NCBI RefSeq assembly: GCF_900110225.1
Contig: NZ_FOCW01000012.1
Span: forward strand, 1-46,800
DNA: 46,800 nt
Source: Allobrachymonas denitrificans DSM 15123
GTDB taxonomy: Bacteria; Pseudomonadota; Gammaproteobacteria; Burkholderiales; Burkholderiaceae_C
Direction of reading: 5' to 3'
Positions 8,848 through 17,410 of this stretch are shown here, in pieces. Numbering within the stretch: the stretch's first letter is position 1; the number at the start of each line of letters is the position of its first letter. The position numbers were made by a program, and so were the translations under genes. The notes under the pieces were generated by a model. That model was not told the origin of the DNA. It did not search any database and was given only the letters and a program-made list of their open reading frames with translations.

Positions 8848-10086
8848 TCAGTGCATCGGCACGCAGGGCGCCGGCCTCAGCGTCGGCTCCGGCCATTCCG
8901 GCGCCGGAACTGTACCGCGCTGTGCATGTCCCCGCGCAATCGCCTCGCGCAGCGCTTCCACAGCCTGTTTCGGGTCAGCCGCTCCGGTGATGTCACTCAC
9001 CACTGCCACCATATCCGCGCCTGCCGCTGCGGCCGCTTCGGCGCGCGTCGGTTGCATGCCGCCGATCGCCACCAGGGGCAGCGGGGGCTGGTGCGCATCC
9101 ACCTCGCCATGCACCAGCTGCGCCCACCAGCCCACATTGGTGTTGCCCAGCGGGATCCAGGGCATGTCCTTGGTGGTGGTGGCATGCACCGGGCCGCAGG
9201 CCACATGGCTGGGCCGGGTGCGCAACGCGCGTGACAGTTCCCACAGGCTGTGCGTGCTCAGGCCCAGGCGCAGGCCGGACAGCATCAACCGGTCCAGGTC
9301 GGTGTCGGACAGGGTCTGCAGGTCTTCCTGCCCCATGTGCACGCCGTAGATGCCATGGCCGTTGCGATGCAGCAGGTGGCGCAGCGCGGCCTGCCAGTGG
9401 TCATTGATGATGAGCAGCGCACCGTGGCGGCCGGCGGCTTCGGCGCAGCGGGCAATCTGCGTTTCCAGTTCGCCCGGGGCCGGGTCCTTCAGGCGCAGCT
9501 GCACCAACTTCACCCCCATGTCCATGCAGCGGATGACCCAGTCGGCATCGCCCATCACGCCATACAGCGCATGCGGGTGGCCCGCTTGCAGCAGGGCGCG
9601 CGGCATGGGGGAGAAGGCAGCGGCACGCGGCGCGCCCAGCAGCGGAAAATGGCGGCGCTGGCGTGTGAAATCCGCCGGCACATGGCTGCAGGACTGGTCC
9701 AGCGCTGCGAGTGCGGCCATCATGCCCAGCAGGGCGGCATCGGCGGCGCAGAAGCCGCGCTCCGTGGCCAGTGCAGCGGCATCGGATGCCACCGTGCCCA
9801 TTTCGGCACGCCAGCGCGGCGGCTCGGCCAGCGGGGAATGCAGCCAGCCCTGCACCTGCGGGCTGGCCAGGTACAGGCGCGCCGGCTCTTCCACATTGCC
9901 GGGGGTGGCCAGCACGGCATGCTGCTGGCCGGGCAGGGCGATGCACAGGTCCTGCCAGCACTGCTGGGCCCAGTTCTCGATGGCCTGGTCACGCGCAATG
10001 CCGGCAGCCACGCCGGGCAGGCCGGCCAGCGCCGGTTGCCAGTCGAGCACATGCACGGTCACGGGGGTGGGAGTCAGGGCGGTCAT
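8848..10086 (-). CDS. thiE: Thiamine-phosphate synthase with a long N-terminal extension
   Basis: ThiE joins HMP-pyrophosphate and thiazole phosphate to make thiamine phosphate. The C-terminal part (from about residue 174 of 412) is ThiE-like: YGVMGDADW, QLRLKD (196-201), IINDHWQAALRH, GVHMGQEDL, the phosphate-binding GPVHATTTK, and LVAIGGM near the end. The first 170 or so residues are not part of ordinary ThiE (about 210 aa). I do not recognise that domain, and it lacks the Gly-rich signature of ThiD. The start codon overlaps the stop of the upstream thioesterase (ATGA), so the two are co-translated. No TPP riboswitch was seen upstream. Confidence 0.85.
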   Translation of the reverse strand: MTALTPTPVTVHVLDWQPALAGLPGVAAGIARDQAIENWAQQCWQDLCIALPGQQHAVLATPGNVEEPARLYLASPQVQGWLHSPLAEPPRWRAEMGTVASDAAALATERGFCAADAALLGMMAALAALDQSCSHVPADFTRQRRHFPLLGAPRAAAFSPMPRALLQAGHPHALYGVMGDADWVIRCMDMGVKLVQLRLKDPAPGELETQIARCAEAAGRHGALLIINDHWQAALRHLLHRNGHGIYGVHMGQEDLQTLSDTDLDRLMLSGLRLGLSTHSLWELSRALRTRPSHVACGPVHATTTKDMPWIPLGNTNVGWWAQLVHGEVDAHQPPLPLVAIGGMQPTRAEAAAAAGADMVAVVSDITGAADPKQAVEALREAIARGHAQRGTVPAPEWPEPTLRPAPCVPMH

Positions 10087-10511
10087 GGGGTGTCCTTGGC
10101 ATGCAGAAAGCGCGCAAACTGCGTGCGCAGGGCCGGTGCCATGGCGCCGGGGCGCAGCGTCCTGTAATCCACGTTCACCAGGCGCTGGCGGATGCGCACC
10201 CGCACTTCGCCCGCGCAGGCGAACTCCAGCACCAGCATCAGCGAGGATTCGCCGAGCCGGGTCACCCACAGCGCGCAATCCAGCGTCTCGCCGTAGCGCG
10301 TGGGGCGCAGGAAATCCAGCTCCAGCGAGGCGGTGGGAAAGCCTTGCCCCCACTCCTCGTGCAGGGTGTGAAAATCCACCCCCAGGCCTTCGCGGAACCA
10401 TTCCTCCACCAGTTCGTGGCCCAGTTCGGTGTAGCGCGGATAGTAGACGATGCCGGCCGGATCGCACTGGCCGAAGCGCACCACGCGCGTCCTGCGGAAA
10501 ACCTCAGCCAT
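10083..10511 (-). CDS. Acyl-CoA thioesterase, 4-hydroxybenzoyl-CoA thioesterase type
   Basis: The 142-residue hotdog-fold protein carries FGQCDPAGIVYYPRY near its N-terminus. This matches the 4HBT signature, with D17 as the likely catalytic aspartate. Proteins of this type hydrolyse aryl- or short acyl-CoA thioesters. The exact substrate cannot be read from the sequence. It follows the GST gene by 10 bp and overlaps thiE by 4 bp, so gst, thioesterase and thiE form one transcription unit. Confidence 0.88.
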   Translation of the reverse strand: MAEVFRRTRVVRFGQCDPAGIVYYPRYTELGHELVEEWFREGLGVDFHTLHEEWGQGFPTASLELDFLRPTRYGETLDCALWVTRLGESSLMLVLEFACAGEVRVRIRQRLVNVDYRTLRPGAMAPALRTQFARFLHAKDTP

Positions 10512-10521
10512 GGCGTGCGGC

Positions 10522-11184
10522 TCAGACCAGCGGCTGGGCGCGCAGGCGGATGCGCTCGCGCTCCATGGCGCGCTGGGCCGCGGGTTGTGCCGCCACGCGC
10601 TCGGCATAGTCCCACAGTTGCGGCCATTGCTGCTCGGGCACCATGCCGCCCAGCTGCGACCAGCGGATCACCGTGAGCGCATAGGCGTCGACCACCCCGA
10701 TGGAGGCGCCGTTCAGATAGTCATTGCCGGCGGCGCGTGCTGCCACGACCTTGTCCTGCAGACGCTCCATCAGCGCAGCGTAGCCCTGCTTGCCCTTTGC
10801 GCGCACGGCGGCCTGCATCTCCTCGCCATCCACGGCCCCTTCGGGCTTGAACACGCGGTTGAAGGTGGTGTGCACCGTGTTGTTGAGCCAGGCCAGCGTC
10901 TCGATGGCGTGGGTGCGCGCCAGCAGTTCCTGCGGGAACAGGCCGGCCTGCGGGTGCAGGGCGTCCAGATACAGCGTGATCGCGATGATCTGCGTGATGG
11001 TCTCGTCGCCATCCTGCAGCACCGGCACCTGGCCGGCGGGGTTCACGGCAAGAAATTCGGGCGAGCGGTGCTCGCCCTTGTGCATCTTGACCAGCTGCGC
11101 CTCGAAGGGCTGGCCGATCAGTTCCAGGGCGATGTGCGGCACCAGCGAGCAGGTGCCGGGGGCGTAGTAGAGCTTCAGGGGCAT
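10522..11184 (-). CDS. Glutathione S-transferase family protein
   Basis: The 220-residue protein has a thioredoxin-like N-terminal half (KLYYAPGTCSLVPHIALE; the cysteine or the adjacent serine is in the active-site position). It also has the cis-proline segment GQVPVLQDGDETITQ that binds glutathione, and an all-helical C-terminal half. It resembles the beta-class GSTs common in proteobacteria. The start at 11184 has GGAG upstream. A start 14 codons earlier would lack this. First gene of the probable gst-thioesterase-thiE unit. Confidence 0.92.
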   Translation of the reverse strand: MPLKLYYAPGTCSLVPHIALELIGQPFEAQLVKMHKGEHRSPEFLAVNPAGQVPVLQDGDETITQIIAITLYLDALHPQAGLFPQELLARTHAIETLAWLNNTVHTTFNRVFKPEGAVDGEEMQAAVRAKGKQGYAALMERLQDKVVAARAAGNDYLNGASIGVVDAYALTVIRWSQLGGMVPEQQWPQLWDYAERVAAQPAAQRAMERERIRLRAQPLV

Positions 11185-11253
11185 GGGGTGTCTCCGGTTT
11201 TTTTGCTTGCGGACATTGTGCCGCAAGCACCAGCGCCGCGCGGCCCTCTCCCT

Positions 11254-12063
11254 TTATCCGCGTGCCAGCGGCCTGACACTCACCTCGTCGCTCAGCACAT
11301 CGCGCAATCCGTACTCGGTCCGTACCTGCAGCGCACCCGAGGCGCTCACGCCCACGGCGCGGCCCTGCGTGCCATCCGACAGCCATACTTCCTGCCCCGC
11401 CAGCGCATCACGCACCTGAAAGCGGCTTACCCAGGGCGCAAACCCATGCTGGCCGAACTGGTGCAGCGCCAGGGCCAGCGGCTGGGCGATCTGCCCCAGC
11501 ACCGACGGTGCCGTGGCGGCGGGATCCAGCTCCTGCATCCAGGCTGGCTGCATGGGGGCTGGCAAGGCAGGATCGACCTCGGGCAGGGGGGGCGGCTCGC
11601 TGATGTTGATGCCCACGCCCACCACCACAAAGCGCTGTCGGCCCAGCATGCACACTTCCACCAGAATGCCGCCGAGCTTGCGCTGGCGGTACCAGAGGTC
11701 GTTCGGCCATTTCAGGCGCAGCTCATGCCGGTGCTGCGGATCCAGACTGTGCGCCAGGCTGCAGCCCACCACCAGCGACAGGCCCGACAGGTCGCAGTCC
11801 TCCAGCGGCAACCCGAGCGAGAAGGTGAGCGATCCGCCCACCGGCTGGGTGCTCAGCCACTGCTTGCCCATGCGGCCGCGGCCGGCCTTCTGCTGCTCGG
11901 CCACCAGCAGCACCGGCTGCAGGTAGCCGTCACGGGCGCGCTCCATCAGCGTGGAGTTGGTCGAATCGAGCTGGGGCAGCACTTCCACGCTGAAACCGGG
12001 CCAGGTCGGCTCGATGCTGTGCCACAGGGTTTCGGCGGGCCATTGCAGGGTCAGGGCGGGCAT
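11254..12063 (-). CDS. birA: Biotin-[acetyl-CoA carboxylase] ligase
   Basis: BirA activates biotin with ATP and attaches it to the carboxyl-carrier protein of acetyl-CoA carboxylase. The 269-residue protein has the biotin/AMP-binding GRGRMGKQW (61-69), KWPNDL (118-123) and KLGGILVE (129-136), plus DSTN near residue 33. A small C-terminal SH3-like domain follows. It lacks the N-terminal winged helix of E. coli BirA, so it should be a monofunctional ligase without repressor activity. It is divergent from topB. The 151-bp gap contains the palindrome TACCCGGGTA at 12126-12135. Confidence 0.94.
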   Translation of the reverse strand: MPALTLQWPAETLWHSIEPTWPGFSVEVLPQLDSTNSTLMERARDGYLQPVLLVAEQQKAGRGRMGKQWLSTQPVGGSLTFSLGLPLEDCDLSGLSLVVGCSLAHSLDPQHRHELRLKWPNDLWYRQRKLGGILVEVCMLGRQRFVVVGVGINISEPPPLPEVDPALPAPMQPAWMQELDPAATAPSVLGQIAQPLALALHQFGQHGFAPWVSRFQVRDALAGQEVWLSDGTQGRAVGVSASGALQVRTEYGLRDVLSDEVSVRPLARG

Positions 12064-12214
12064 GGACGGGGGCTGCGGCCGGATACCGCAGAAGAATGTG
12101 CTAGTTTATAAAAAGGGAGAAGGTCTACCCGGGTAAGATGCAGTCCCGCGTAGCCTGACGCATTGTAGAAGTCTTTACTCCCCGCGCCCATCCGCCTTTC
12201 AGCAAGAACACTCC

Positions 12215-15200
12215 ATGAGCAAAGCTCTCGTCATCGCAGAGAAACCCTCCGTCGCACAGGACATCGTGCGCGCCCTCACGCCCGTTGCCGGCCAGTTCGC
12301 CAAGCACGACGATCACTTCGAGAATGAGCGCTACATCGTCACCAGTGCCGTCGGCCACCTGGTGGAAATCCAGGCGCCCGAGCAGTACGACGTCAAGCGC
12401 GGCAAGTGGAGCTTTGCCAACCTGCCGGTGATTCCGCCGCACTTCGACCTGAAGCCGGTGGACAAGACCAAGACGCGCCTGAACGCGGTGGTGAAGCAGG
12501 CCAAGCGCAAGGACGTGACCGAGTTGATCAACGCCTGTGACGCGGGGCGCGAAGGGGAACTGATTTTCCGGCTGATCGAGCAGTATGCGGGCGGCGCCAA
12601 GCCGCTGGGCAAGCCGGTGCGCCGCCTGTGGCTGCAGAGCATGACGCAGCAGGCCATCCGCGACGGTTTCGACAAGCTGCGTACCGACCAGCAGATGCAG
12701 GGTCTGGCCGATGCGGCGCGTTCGCGCTCCGAGGCCGACTGGCTGGTGGGCATCAACGGCACGCGTGCCATGACGGCCTTCAACTCGCGCGATGGCGGCT
12801 TCTTCCTGACCACCGTCGGCCGCGTACAGACGCCAACCTTGGCCATCGTCGTCGAACGGGAAGAGAAAATCCGCCAGTTCGTCAGCCGCGACTATTGGGA
12901 GGTGCATGCCACCTTCGGTGCCGAGGCGGGTGAGTATGCGGGCAAATGGTTCGATCCGGCCTGGAAGAAGGGCGAGGATGCCGAGGCCAGGGCGGATCGC
13001 CTGTGGAACCAGGAGCAGGCCCGCGCCATCGCCAATGCCGTGCGCGGCAAGGCCGCCAGCGTGACGGAAGAGAGCAAGCCCACCACGCAGGCATCGCCGC
13101 TGCTGTTCGACCTGACCAGCCTGCAGCGCGAGGCCAACGGCAAGTTCGGCTTTTCGGCCAAGACCACGCTGAGCCTGGCGCAAAGCCTGTACGAGCGCCA
13201 CAAGGCGCTGACCTATCCGCGTACCGACGCCCGCCACCTGCCCGAGGACTATCTGGGCGTGGCGCACAAGACCTTTGCCATGCTGGCCGGCAGCGGCATG
13301 TCGCACCTGGCGCCGTACGCGCAGCAGGCCATCGACAAGGGCTACATCAAGCCGAGCCGCCGCATCTTCGACAACAGCAAGGTGAGCGACCACTTTGCCA
13401 TCATCCCCACGCTGCAGGCGCCAGGCCAGCTGAGCGAGGCCGAGCGCAAGCTGTACGATCTGGTGGTGCGTCGCTTCATGGCAGTGTTCTATCCGAGTGC
13501 CGAATTCACCGTGACCACGCGCATCAGTACCGTGTCCGTGCCGGCCGATACGCCGGCCGCCGGTGGCGAGCGCATCGGCACCAGCCACCATTTCCGTTCC
13601 GACGGCAAGGTGTTGGTCAAGCCGGGCTGGCTGGCCATCTACGGCAAGGAAGCGGCTGCCGAAGCCGGTGACGACAAGGACGGGAAGCATCTAGTGCCGG
13701 TCAAGCCGGGCGAGATGGTGCGCACCGAACATGCCGAAGCCAAGGGCCTCAAGACCAAGCCCCCGGCCCGTTACAGCGAAGCCACGCTGCTGGGCGCCAT
13801 GGAAGGCGCCGGCAAGTGGATCGAGGATGACGAGCTGCGCGAGGCCATGCAGGAAAAAGGCCTGGGCACGCCAGCCACGCGCGCGGCCATCATCGAAGGC
13901 CTGCTGACCGAGAAATACCTGCTGCGCGAAGGGCGCGAGATGATCCCCACCGCCAAGGCCTTCCAGCTGATGACGCTGTTGCGCGGCCTGCAGGTGGAGG
14001 AACTGAGCAAGCCCGAACTCACCGGCAACTGGGAATACAAACTGGCGCAGATCGAGCATGGCAAGCTGAGCCGCGCGGCCTTCATGCAGGACATTGCCGC
14101 CATGACCGAGCGCATCGTGCGCAAGGCCAAGGAATACGACCGAGACACCGTGCCGGGCAACTACGCCACGCTGGCCACGCCCTGCCCGAACTGCGGTGGT
14201 GTGGTGAAGGAAAACTACCGCCGCTATGGCTGCACCGGCGCGCAGGGTGCGGCCGAGGGCTGCGGCTTCTCCATTCCCAAGACGCCGGGCGGCCGCACCT
14301 TCGATGCGCCAGAGGTGGAACAGCTGCTGGCCGACAAGCGCATCGGCCCGCTGGAAGGCTTCCGCAGCAAGGCGGGCTGGCCGTTCACGGCCGAGCTGCA
14401 GCTGGTGCGCGACGAGGAACTGAACAACTGGAAGCTGGAGTTCGACTTCGGTAACGAGGACGAGGCCGAAAGCGGCGAACTGGCCGACTTTGCCGGCGCG
14501 CATGTGCTGGGCAAGTGCCCGTCCTGCGGCAGCAATGTGGTGGAGCACGGCAGCAGCTATGTCTGCGAGAAGGCCGTGCCCACGGTGGCGCATCCGACAC
14601 CGAGCTGCAAGTTCAAGACCGGCACCATCATCCTGCAGCAGCCCATCAGCCACGAACAGCTGGCCAAGCTGCTGGTGGATGGCAAGACCGACCTGCTGGA
14701 CAAGTTCATCTCGAACAAGACGCGCCGCGCGTTCAAGGCCTTCCTGGTGTGGGATGCGGCTGCGGGCAAGGTCGGGTTCGAGTTTGAGCCGCGGGCGGGG
14801 GGCAAGGGCGCTCCTGCGCGGCGTGGAGCTGCTGCAGCGGCCAAGGCGCCGGCCAAGGGCAAGTCCGCGCGCGCGGCTGCTGGCGACGGCGAGAGCACGG
14901 CTGGCAAGCCCGCCAAGGCGACTAAGGCCGCAGCGGGCAAGACGGGCACCAAGGCTGCAGCTACCAAGGCCAGCGCCAGCAAGGCAGCAGCCCCCAGGAA
15001 ACCGCGCGCCAGTGCGGCGGGTACGCTCAAGCCCAGCACCGAACTGGCCGCCGTGATCGGCGACGAGCTCGTATCCCGTCCGCAGGCCATGAAGAAGATC
15101 TGGGACTACATCAAGGCGCAGAACCTGCAGGACCCCAAGGACAAGCGCACCATCGTCGCCGACGACAAGCTGCGCGCCGTTCTGGGCGCGGACAGCGTCA

Positions 15201-15244
15201 ACATGTTCGCGATTGCGGGCATCATCGGCAAGCATGTGAGCTGA
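12215..15244 (+). CDS. topB: DNA topoisomerase III with C-terminal SWIB domain
   Basis: This type IA topoisomerase cuts one DNA strand and resolves linked molecules. The toprim domain has VIAEKPSVA at the start and CDAGREGE at 108-115. The catalytic tyrosine is Y334 in LTYPRTDARHLP. Two cysteine clusters (CPNCGG near 657, CPSCGS near 768) look like zinc modules. After about residue 858 a Lys/Ala/Gly-rich linker of some 80 residues resembles histone H1-like tails. It leads into residues 939-1007, a SWIB/MDM2 fold (ELAAVIGDELVSRPQAMKKI, WDYIKAQNLQDPKDKRTI, then KLRAVLG). E. coli TopB is 653 residues, so this is a much extended form. The start has no strong Shine-Dalgarno. Confidence 0.95.
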   Translation: MSKALVIAEKPSVAQDIVRALTPVAGQFAKHDDHFENERYIVTSAVGHLVEIQAPEQYDVKRGKWSFANLPVIPPHFDLKPVDKTKTRLNAVVKQAKRKDVTELINACDAGREGELIFRLIEQYAGGAKPLGKPVRRLWLQSMTQQAIRDGFDKLRTDQQMQGLADAARSRSEADWLVGINGTRAMTAFNSRDGGFFLTTVGRVQTPTLAIVVEREEKIRQFVSRDYWEVHATFGAEAGEYAGKWFDPAWKKGEDAEARADRLWNQEQARAIANAVRGKAASVTEESKPTTQASPLLFDLTSLQREANGKFGFSAKTTLSLAQSLYERHKALTYPRTDARHLPEDYLGVAHKTFAMLAGSGMSHLAPYAQQAIDKGYIKPSRRIFDNSKVSDHFAIIPTLQAPGQLSEAERKLYDLVVRRFMAVFYPSAEFTVTTRISTVSVPADTPAAGGERIGTSHHFRSDGKVLVKPGWLAIYGKEAAAEAGDDKDGKHLVPVKPGEMVRTEHAEAKGLKTKPPARYSEATLLGAMEGAGKWIEDDELREAMQEKGLGTPATRAAIIEGLLTEKYLLREGREMIPTAKAFQLMTLLRGLQVEELSKPELTGNWEYKLAQIEHGKLSRAAFMQDIAAMTERIVRKAKEYDRDTVPGNYATLATPCPNCGGVVKENYRRYGCTGAQGAAEGCGFSIPKTPGGRTFDAPEVEQLLADKRIGPLEGFRSKAGWPFTAELQLVRDEELNNWKLEFDFGNEDEAESGELADFAGAHVLGKCPSCGSNVVEHGSSYVCEKAVPTVAHPTPSCKFKTGTIILQQPISHEQLAKLLVDGKTDLLDKFISNKTRRAFKAFLVWDAAAGKVGFEFEPRAGGKGAPARRGAAAAAKAPAKGKSARAAAGDGESTAGKPAKATKAAAGKTGTKAAATKASASKAAAPRKPRASAAGTLKPSTELAAVIGDELVSRPQAMKKIWDYIKAQNLQDPKDKRTIVADDKLRAVLGADSVNMFAIAGIIGKHVS

Positions 15245-15295
15245 TTGCTTGCGGCGCCTGCCGGAGGCATTCCGGACAGGCTGAGGAGGATGTGA

Positions 15296-16042
15296 ATGCG
15301 CGGTCTGGATTTCAGCTCATGGAGCACGGCCCTGAGTACCATTCTGGGCCTGTTGCTGATGTCGCTTCTGATGATTGGCGTGCGGCTGCTGTTCATGCAG
15401 ACCATCCAGCGCCGGCGTGAGCGTGAAAACCGCCAGATCAATGAGCGCCTGCGCACGCTGATCGCTGCCTACAAGGTGCTGGGCGGGTCGTTTACCGGAA
15501 CGCTGGCGGTCGACCCCACGCATCTGCGTGATCTGCGCAATGCAGGGCTGCCGGCAGAGGGCATGCCGCCCCCCGATTCTCCCGCGGCCGAGCGCGCACG
15601 CCGCACGCGTGATGCTGTTGAGGCAGCGCTGTCGGACATCATCCTGCTGGGTACCGAGGAGCAGGTGCGTCTGGCTGCCCATGCCGCCAGCGAGATGGTG
15701 GCCGGCCGCAAGGTGGAGCTGGCTACGCTGGTGGTGTCCTTGCGCGATTTCATCCGTCAGGCGCTGGATCTGGCACCGGTAGCGCCGGAGTTGCAGATTC
15801 CCCCGCAGGGGCCGCAACGCACGGGGGGTGCCAGTGGCGGCACCCGGGGCGCAGGTGCTGCCCGCGGTGGAGCTGCCGGACCAGCGGGTGGGGGACGAGG
15901 AGGCGGTGGTGGTGGAGCTGCTGGCGCCAGCATGGGCGGAGTGGGACTTGGCATGGGCGTGGCCATGCAGGGCGGCAGGAGTACCGACGGGGCTGCAGCC
16001 GACCAGCCCGGTACAGGTCTGGCAGACGAAGCGCGACCCTGA
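15296..16042 (+). CDS. Single-pass membrane protein of unknown function
   Basis: I do not recognise a named family. The 248-residue protein has one transmembrane segment near the N-terminus (about residues 13-35), then a basic, heteropolymeric stretch (QRRRERENRQINERLR) likely in the cytoplasm. A helical region (about 40-165) follows. The last 80 residues are Gly/Ala-rich (TGGASGGTRGAGAARGG and GGRGGGGGGAAGAS), probably disordered. The start has a good Shine-Dalgarno (GAGGA). It lies 51 bp after topB on the same strand and may be co-transcribed with it. Confidence 0.7.
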   Translation: MRGLDFSSWSTALSTILGLLLMSLLMIGVRLLFMQTIQRRRERENRQINERLRTLIAAYKVLGGSFTGTLAVDPTHLRDLRNAGLPAEGMPPPDSPAAERARRTRDAVEAALSDIILLGTEEQVRLAAHAASEMVAGRKVELATLVVSLRDFIRQALDLAPVAPELQIPPQGPQRTGGASGGTRGAGAARGGAAGPAGGGRGGGGGGAAGASMGGVGLGMGVAMQGGRSTDGAAADQPGTGLADEARP

Positions 16043-16072
16043 CGGGATGCTGCCCGCCGGAAGCGGGGCGGT

Positions 16073-16648
16073 TCAGAGCTGGCGATGCCTGCGCAGCAGG
16101 CTGGCAACCGGCGTCTGGCGCGGCCCGAGCTCCACCGTGGCCTGCTCGCCCGCCTGCAAGGTGCCCACACGCTGCACGGCCAGATACCAGCCGCTGTAGC
16201 CGCTGCTTACCATGTCCTTGGCCGCCTGCACATAGCCCATGATGTGCACAAACTTGAAACAGGGCTGGCGCGGCTCGGTCACGCGCAGGCTGCAGTCCGG
16301 AAAATGCAGCACATCGCCCACGAATACGTCCTGCTCCAGCAGGCCCCGCACGGTCAGGTTCTCGCCGAAAAAGCCCTGCGGCAGGGGCTGGTCGAACAGG
16401 TCCACCTGCTGCGCGCGACGGCGCTGCTCCCACCAGCCGTAATGCTCGGCGGGATAGGCGTACACCGCCTTGCTCACGCCACCATGCCATTGCGGATCGG
16501 CCTGCTCATCCCCTTCCAGCCCGAGCGGGCCGACGCGGAGGCGGCCCTGGCGCGGCTGCTTGCCGATGGCGGACAGCACCTTGCGTCCCTGGATCTGCAG
16601 GGGCTGGGCAGTGGCAGTGTTGATGCTGAGCAGGGTGATGGTGGACAT
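16073..16648 (-). CDS. MOSC-domain protein, YiiM-like
   Basis: The 191-residue protein matches the MOSC (molybdenum-cofactor sulfurase C-terminal) family, in the YiiM branch. It has GLEGDEQADPQWHGG near 44-57, FFGENLTVRG near 93-102 and the cysteine C130 in EPRQPCFK, the residue thought to coordinate the molybdenum cofactor. YiiM/YcbX proteins protect against hydroxylated base analogues by reduction. That role is inferred here. Its start codon lies only 10 bases after a strong intrinsic terminator on the same strand. Its neighbour, upstream and divergent, is an Lrp/AsnC regulator. Confidence 0.9.
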   Translation of the reverse strand: MSTITLLSINTATAQPLQIQGRKVLSAIGKQPRQGRLRVGPLGLEGDEQADPQWHGGVSKAVYAYPAEHYGWWEQRRRAQQVDLFDQPLPQGFFGENLTVRGLLEQDVFVGDVLHFPDCSLRVTEPRQPCFKFVHIMGYVQAAKDMVSSGYSGWYLAVQRVGTLQAGEQATVELGPRQTPVASLLRRHRQL

Positions 16649-16650
16649 AC

Positions 16651-16681
16651 AAACAAAAGCGGCACCTGGTTGAGGTGCCGC
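16651..16681 (-). terminator. Intrinsic terminator or attenuator in front of the MOSC gene
   Basis: On the minus strand GCGGCACCT and AGGTGCCGC form a 9-bp GC-rich stem with a 5-base loop (plus-strand 16659-16681). It is followed by TTTTGTTT, and the MOSC start codon comes right after. No minus-strand gene ends here. It must therefore stop either a leader transcript of the MOSC gene or an unrecognised small RNA from the 16682-16936 region. Confidence 0.7.
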
Positions 16682-16890
16682 CACTGTATCACTGGATGTT
16701 CTGGCCTTGAGCTCGCCGGTAAGCGCTCTTCCCTTGCTTGATCTCCGTTGTGCGGAGTCGCTGCAATCCCCTGGTGGGCGAGGCATCGCGGAGTAGTGCG
16801 TGTCTCGGGGCCGGTGTGTGCTTTCTGCACATGGCTTCATCTTAGGTCTGCGCCGCAGGCGGTTTATTGCCATGATCATGTGTGCGATGC

Positions 16891-16912
16891 AGCAATTTGG
16901 CAGAAAATTGCT
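16891..16912. promoter_or_regulatory. Lrp/AsnC-type operator upstream of the regulator gene
   Basis: AGCAATTT (16891-16898), six bases, then AAATTGCT (16905-16912) form a perfect inverted repeat with an AT-rich centre. This is the form expected for Lrp/AsnC-family sites. Its centre is about 35 bp upstream of the regulator start codon, a position suited to autorepression. Confidence 0.6.
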
Positions 16913-16936
16913 AAAAATAGATGAAGAGGGTAATTC

Positions 16937-17398
16937 ATGGAGCTTGATCGCTATGACCGCGCCATTCTCGCCGCATTGCAGCGCGATGGCCGCACGTCCA
17001 ACCAGGAGCTGGCCGACCGTATCGGCCTGTCACCATCCCCCTGCCTGCGCCGCGTGCGCGCGCTGGAAGAAGCCGGCCTGATCGCCGGCTACCACGCGCG
17101 GGTCGATGCCCGCAAGCTCGGGCTCAGCCTGATGGCGCTGCTGAGCGTGTCCATGGACAAACACACGCCGGAGCGCTTTGCCAATTTCGAGGCGTTGGTA
17201 GGCGATATCCCCGAAGTGCTGGAGTGCCTGCTGATCACCGGCCAGAAATCCGACTACCAGCTCAAGATCGCCGTGCGCGACATGGACCACTACCAGCACC
17301 TGCTGCTCAACCGCATTACGCGCATCGAGGGCGTGACGGGGGTGGAGACGCACTTTGTGCTGCGACGCATCTTTGATCACCGGCCGCTGCCGGTGTAG
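16937..17398 (+). CDS. Lrp/AsnC family transcriptional regulator
   Basis: The 153-residue protein has an N-terminal winged helix-turn-helix (about residues 4-60; ILAALQRDGRTSNQELADRI, then SPSPCLRRVRALEEAG) and a C-terminal RAM ligand-binding domain (about 65-145). It is the size of Lrp-family proteins, which sense amino acids. The RAM segment has VLECLLITGQKSDYQLKIAV, the usual effector-binding region. Which amino acid it binds, and its targets, cannot be told. The adjacent divergent gene (MOSC protein) and the downstream convergent pepP are possible targets. A palindromic operator lies just upstream. Confidence 0.93.
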   Translation: MELDRYDRAILAALQRDGRTSNQELADRIGLSPSPCLRRVRALEEAGLIAGYHARVDARKLGLSLMALLSVSMDKHTPERFANFEALVGDIPEVLECLLITGQKSDYQLKIAVRDMDHYQHLLLNRITRIEGVTGVETHFVLRRIFDHRPLPV

Positions 17399-17410
17399 CA
17401 GTTCAGCGCG

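Noticed and set aside
11185-11253. TPP riboswitch for the thiE unit
   Set aside because: The leader of the gst-thioesterase-thiE unit is too short and lacks the conserved CUGAGA core.
16649-16879. N-terminal extension of the MOSC protein to a start at 16879
   Set aside because: The extension would pass through the terminator hairpin and shows no protein-like pattern; the family start is at 16648.
16682-16936. 6S RNA or tmRNA on the minus strand of the MOSC/lrp gap
   Set aside because: The orphan terminator invited this, but I could not match the conserved 6S bubble or a tmRNA tag reading frame.
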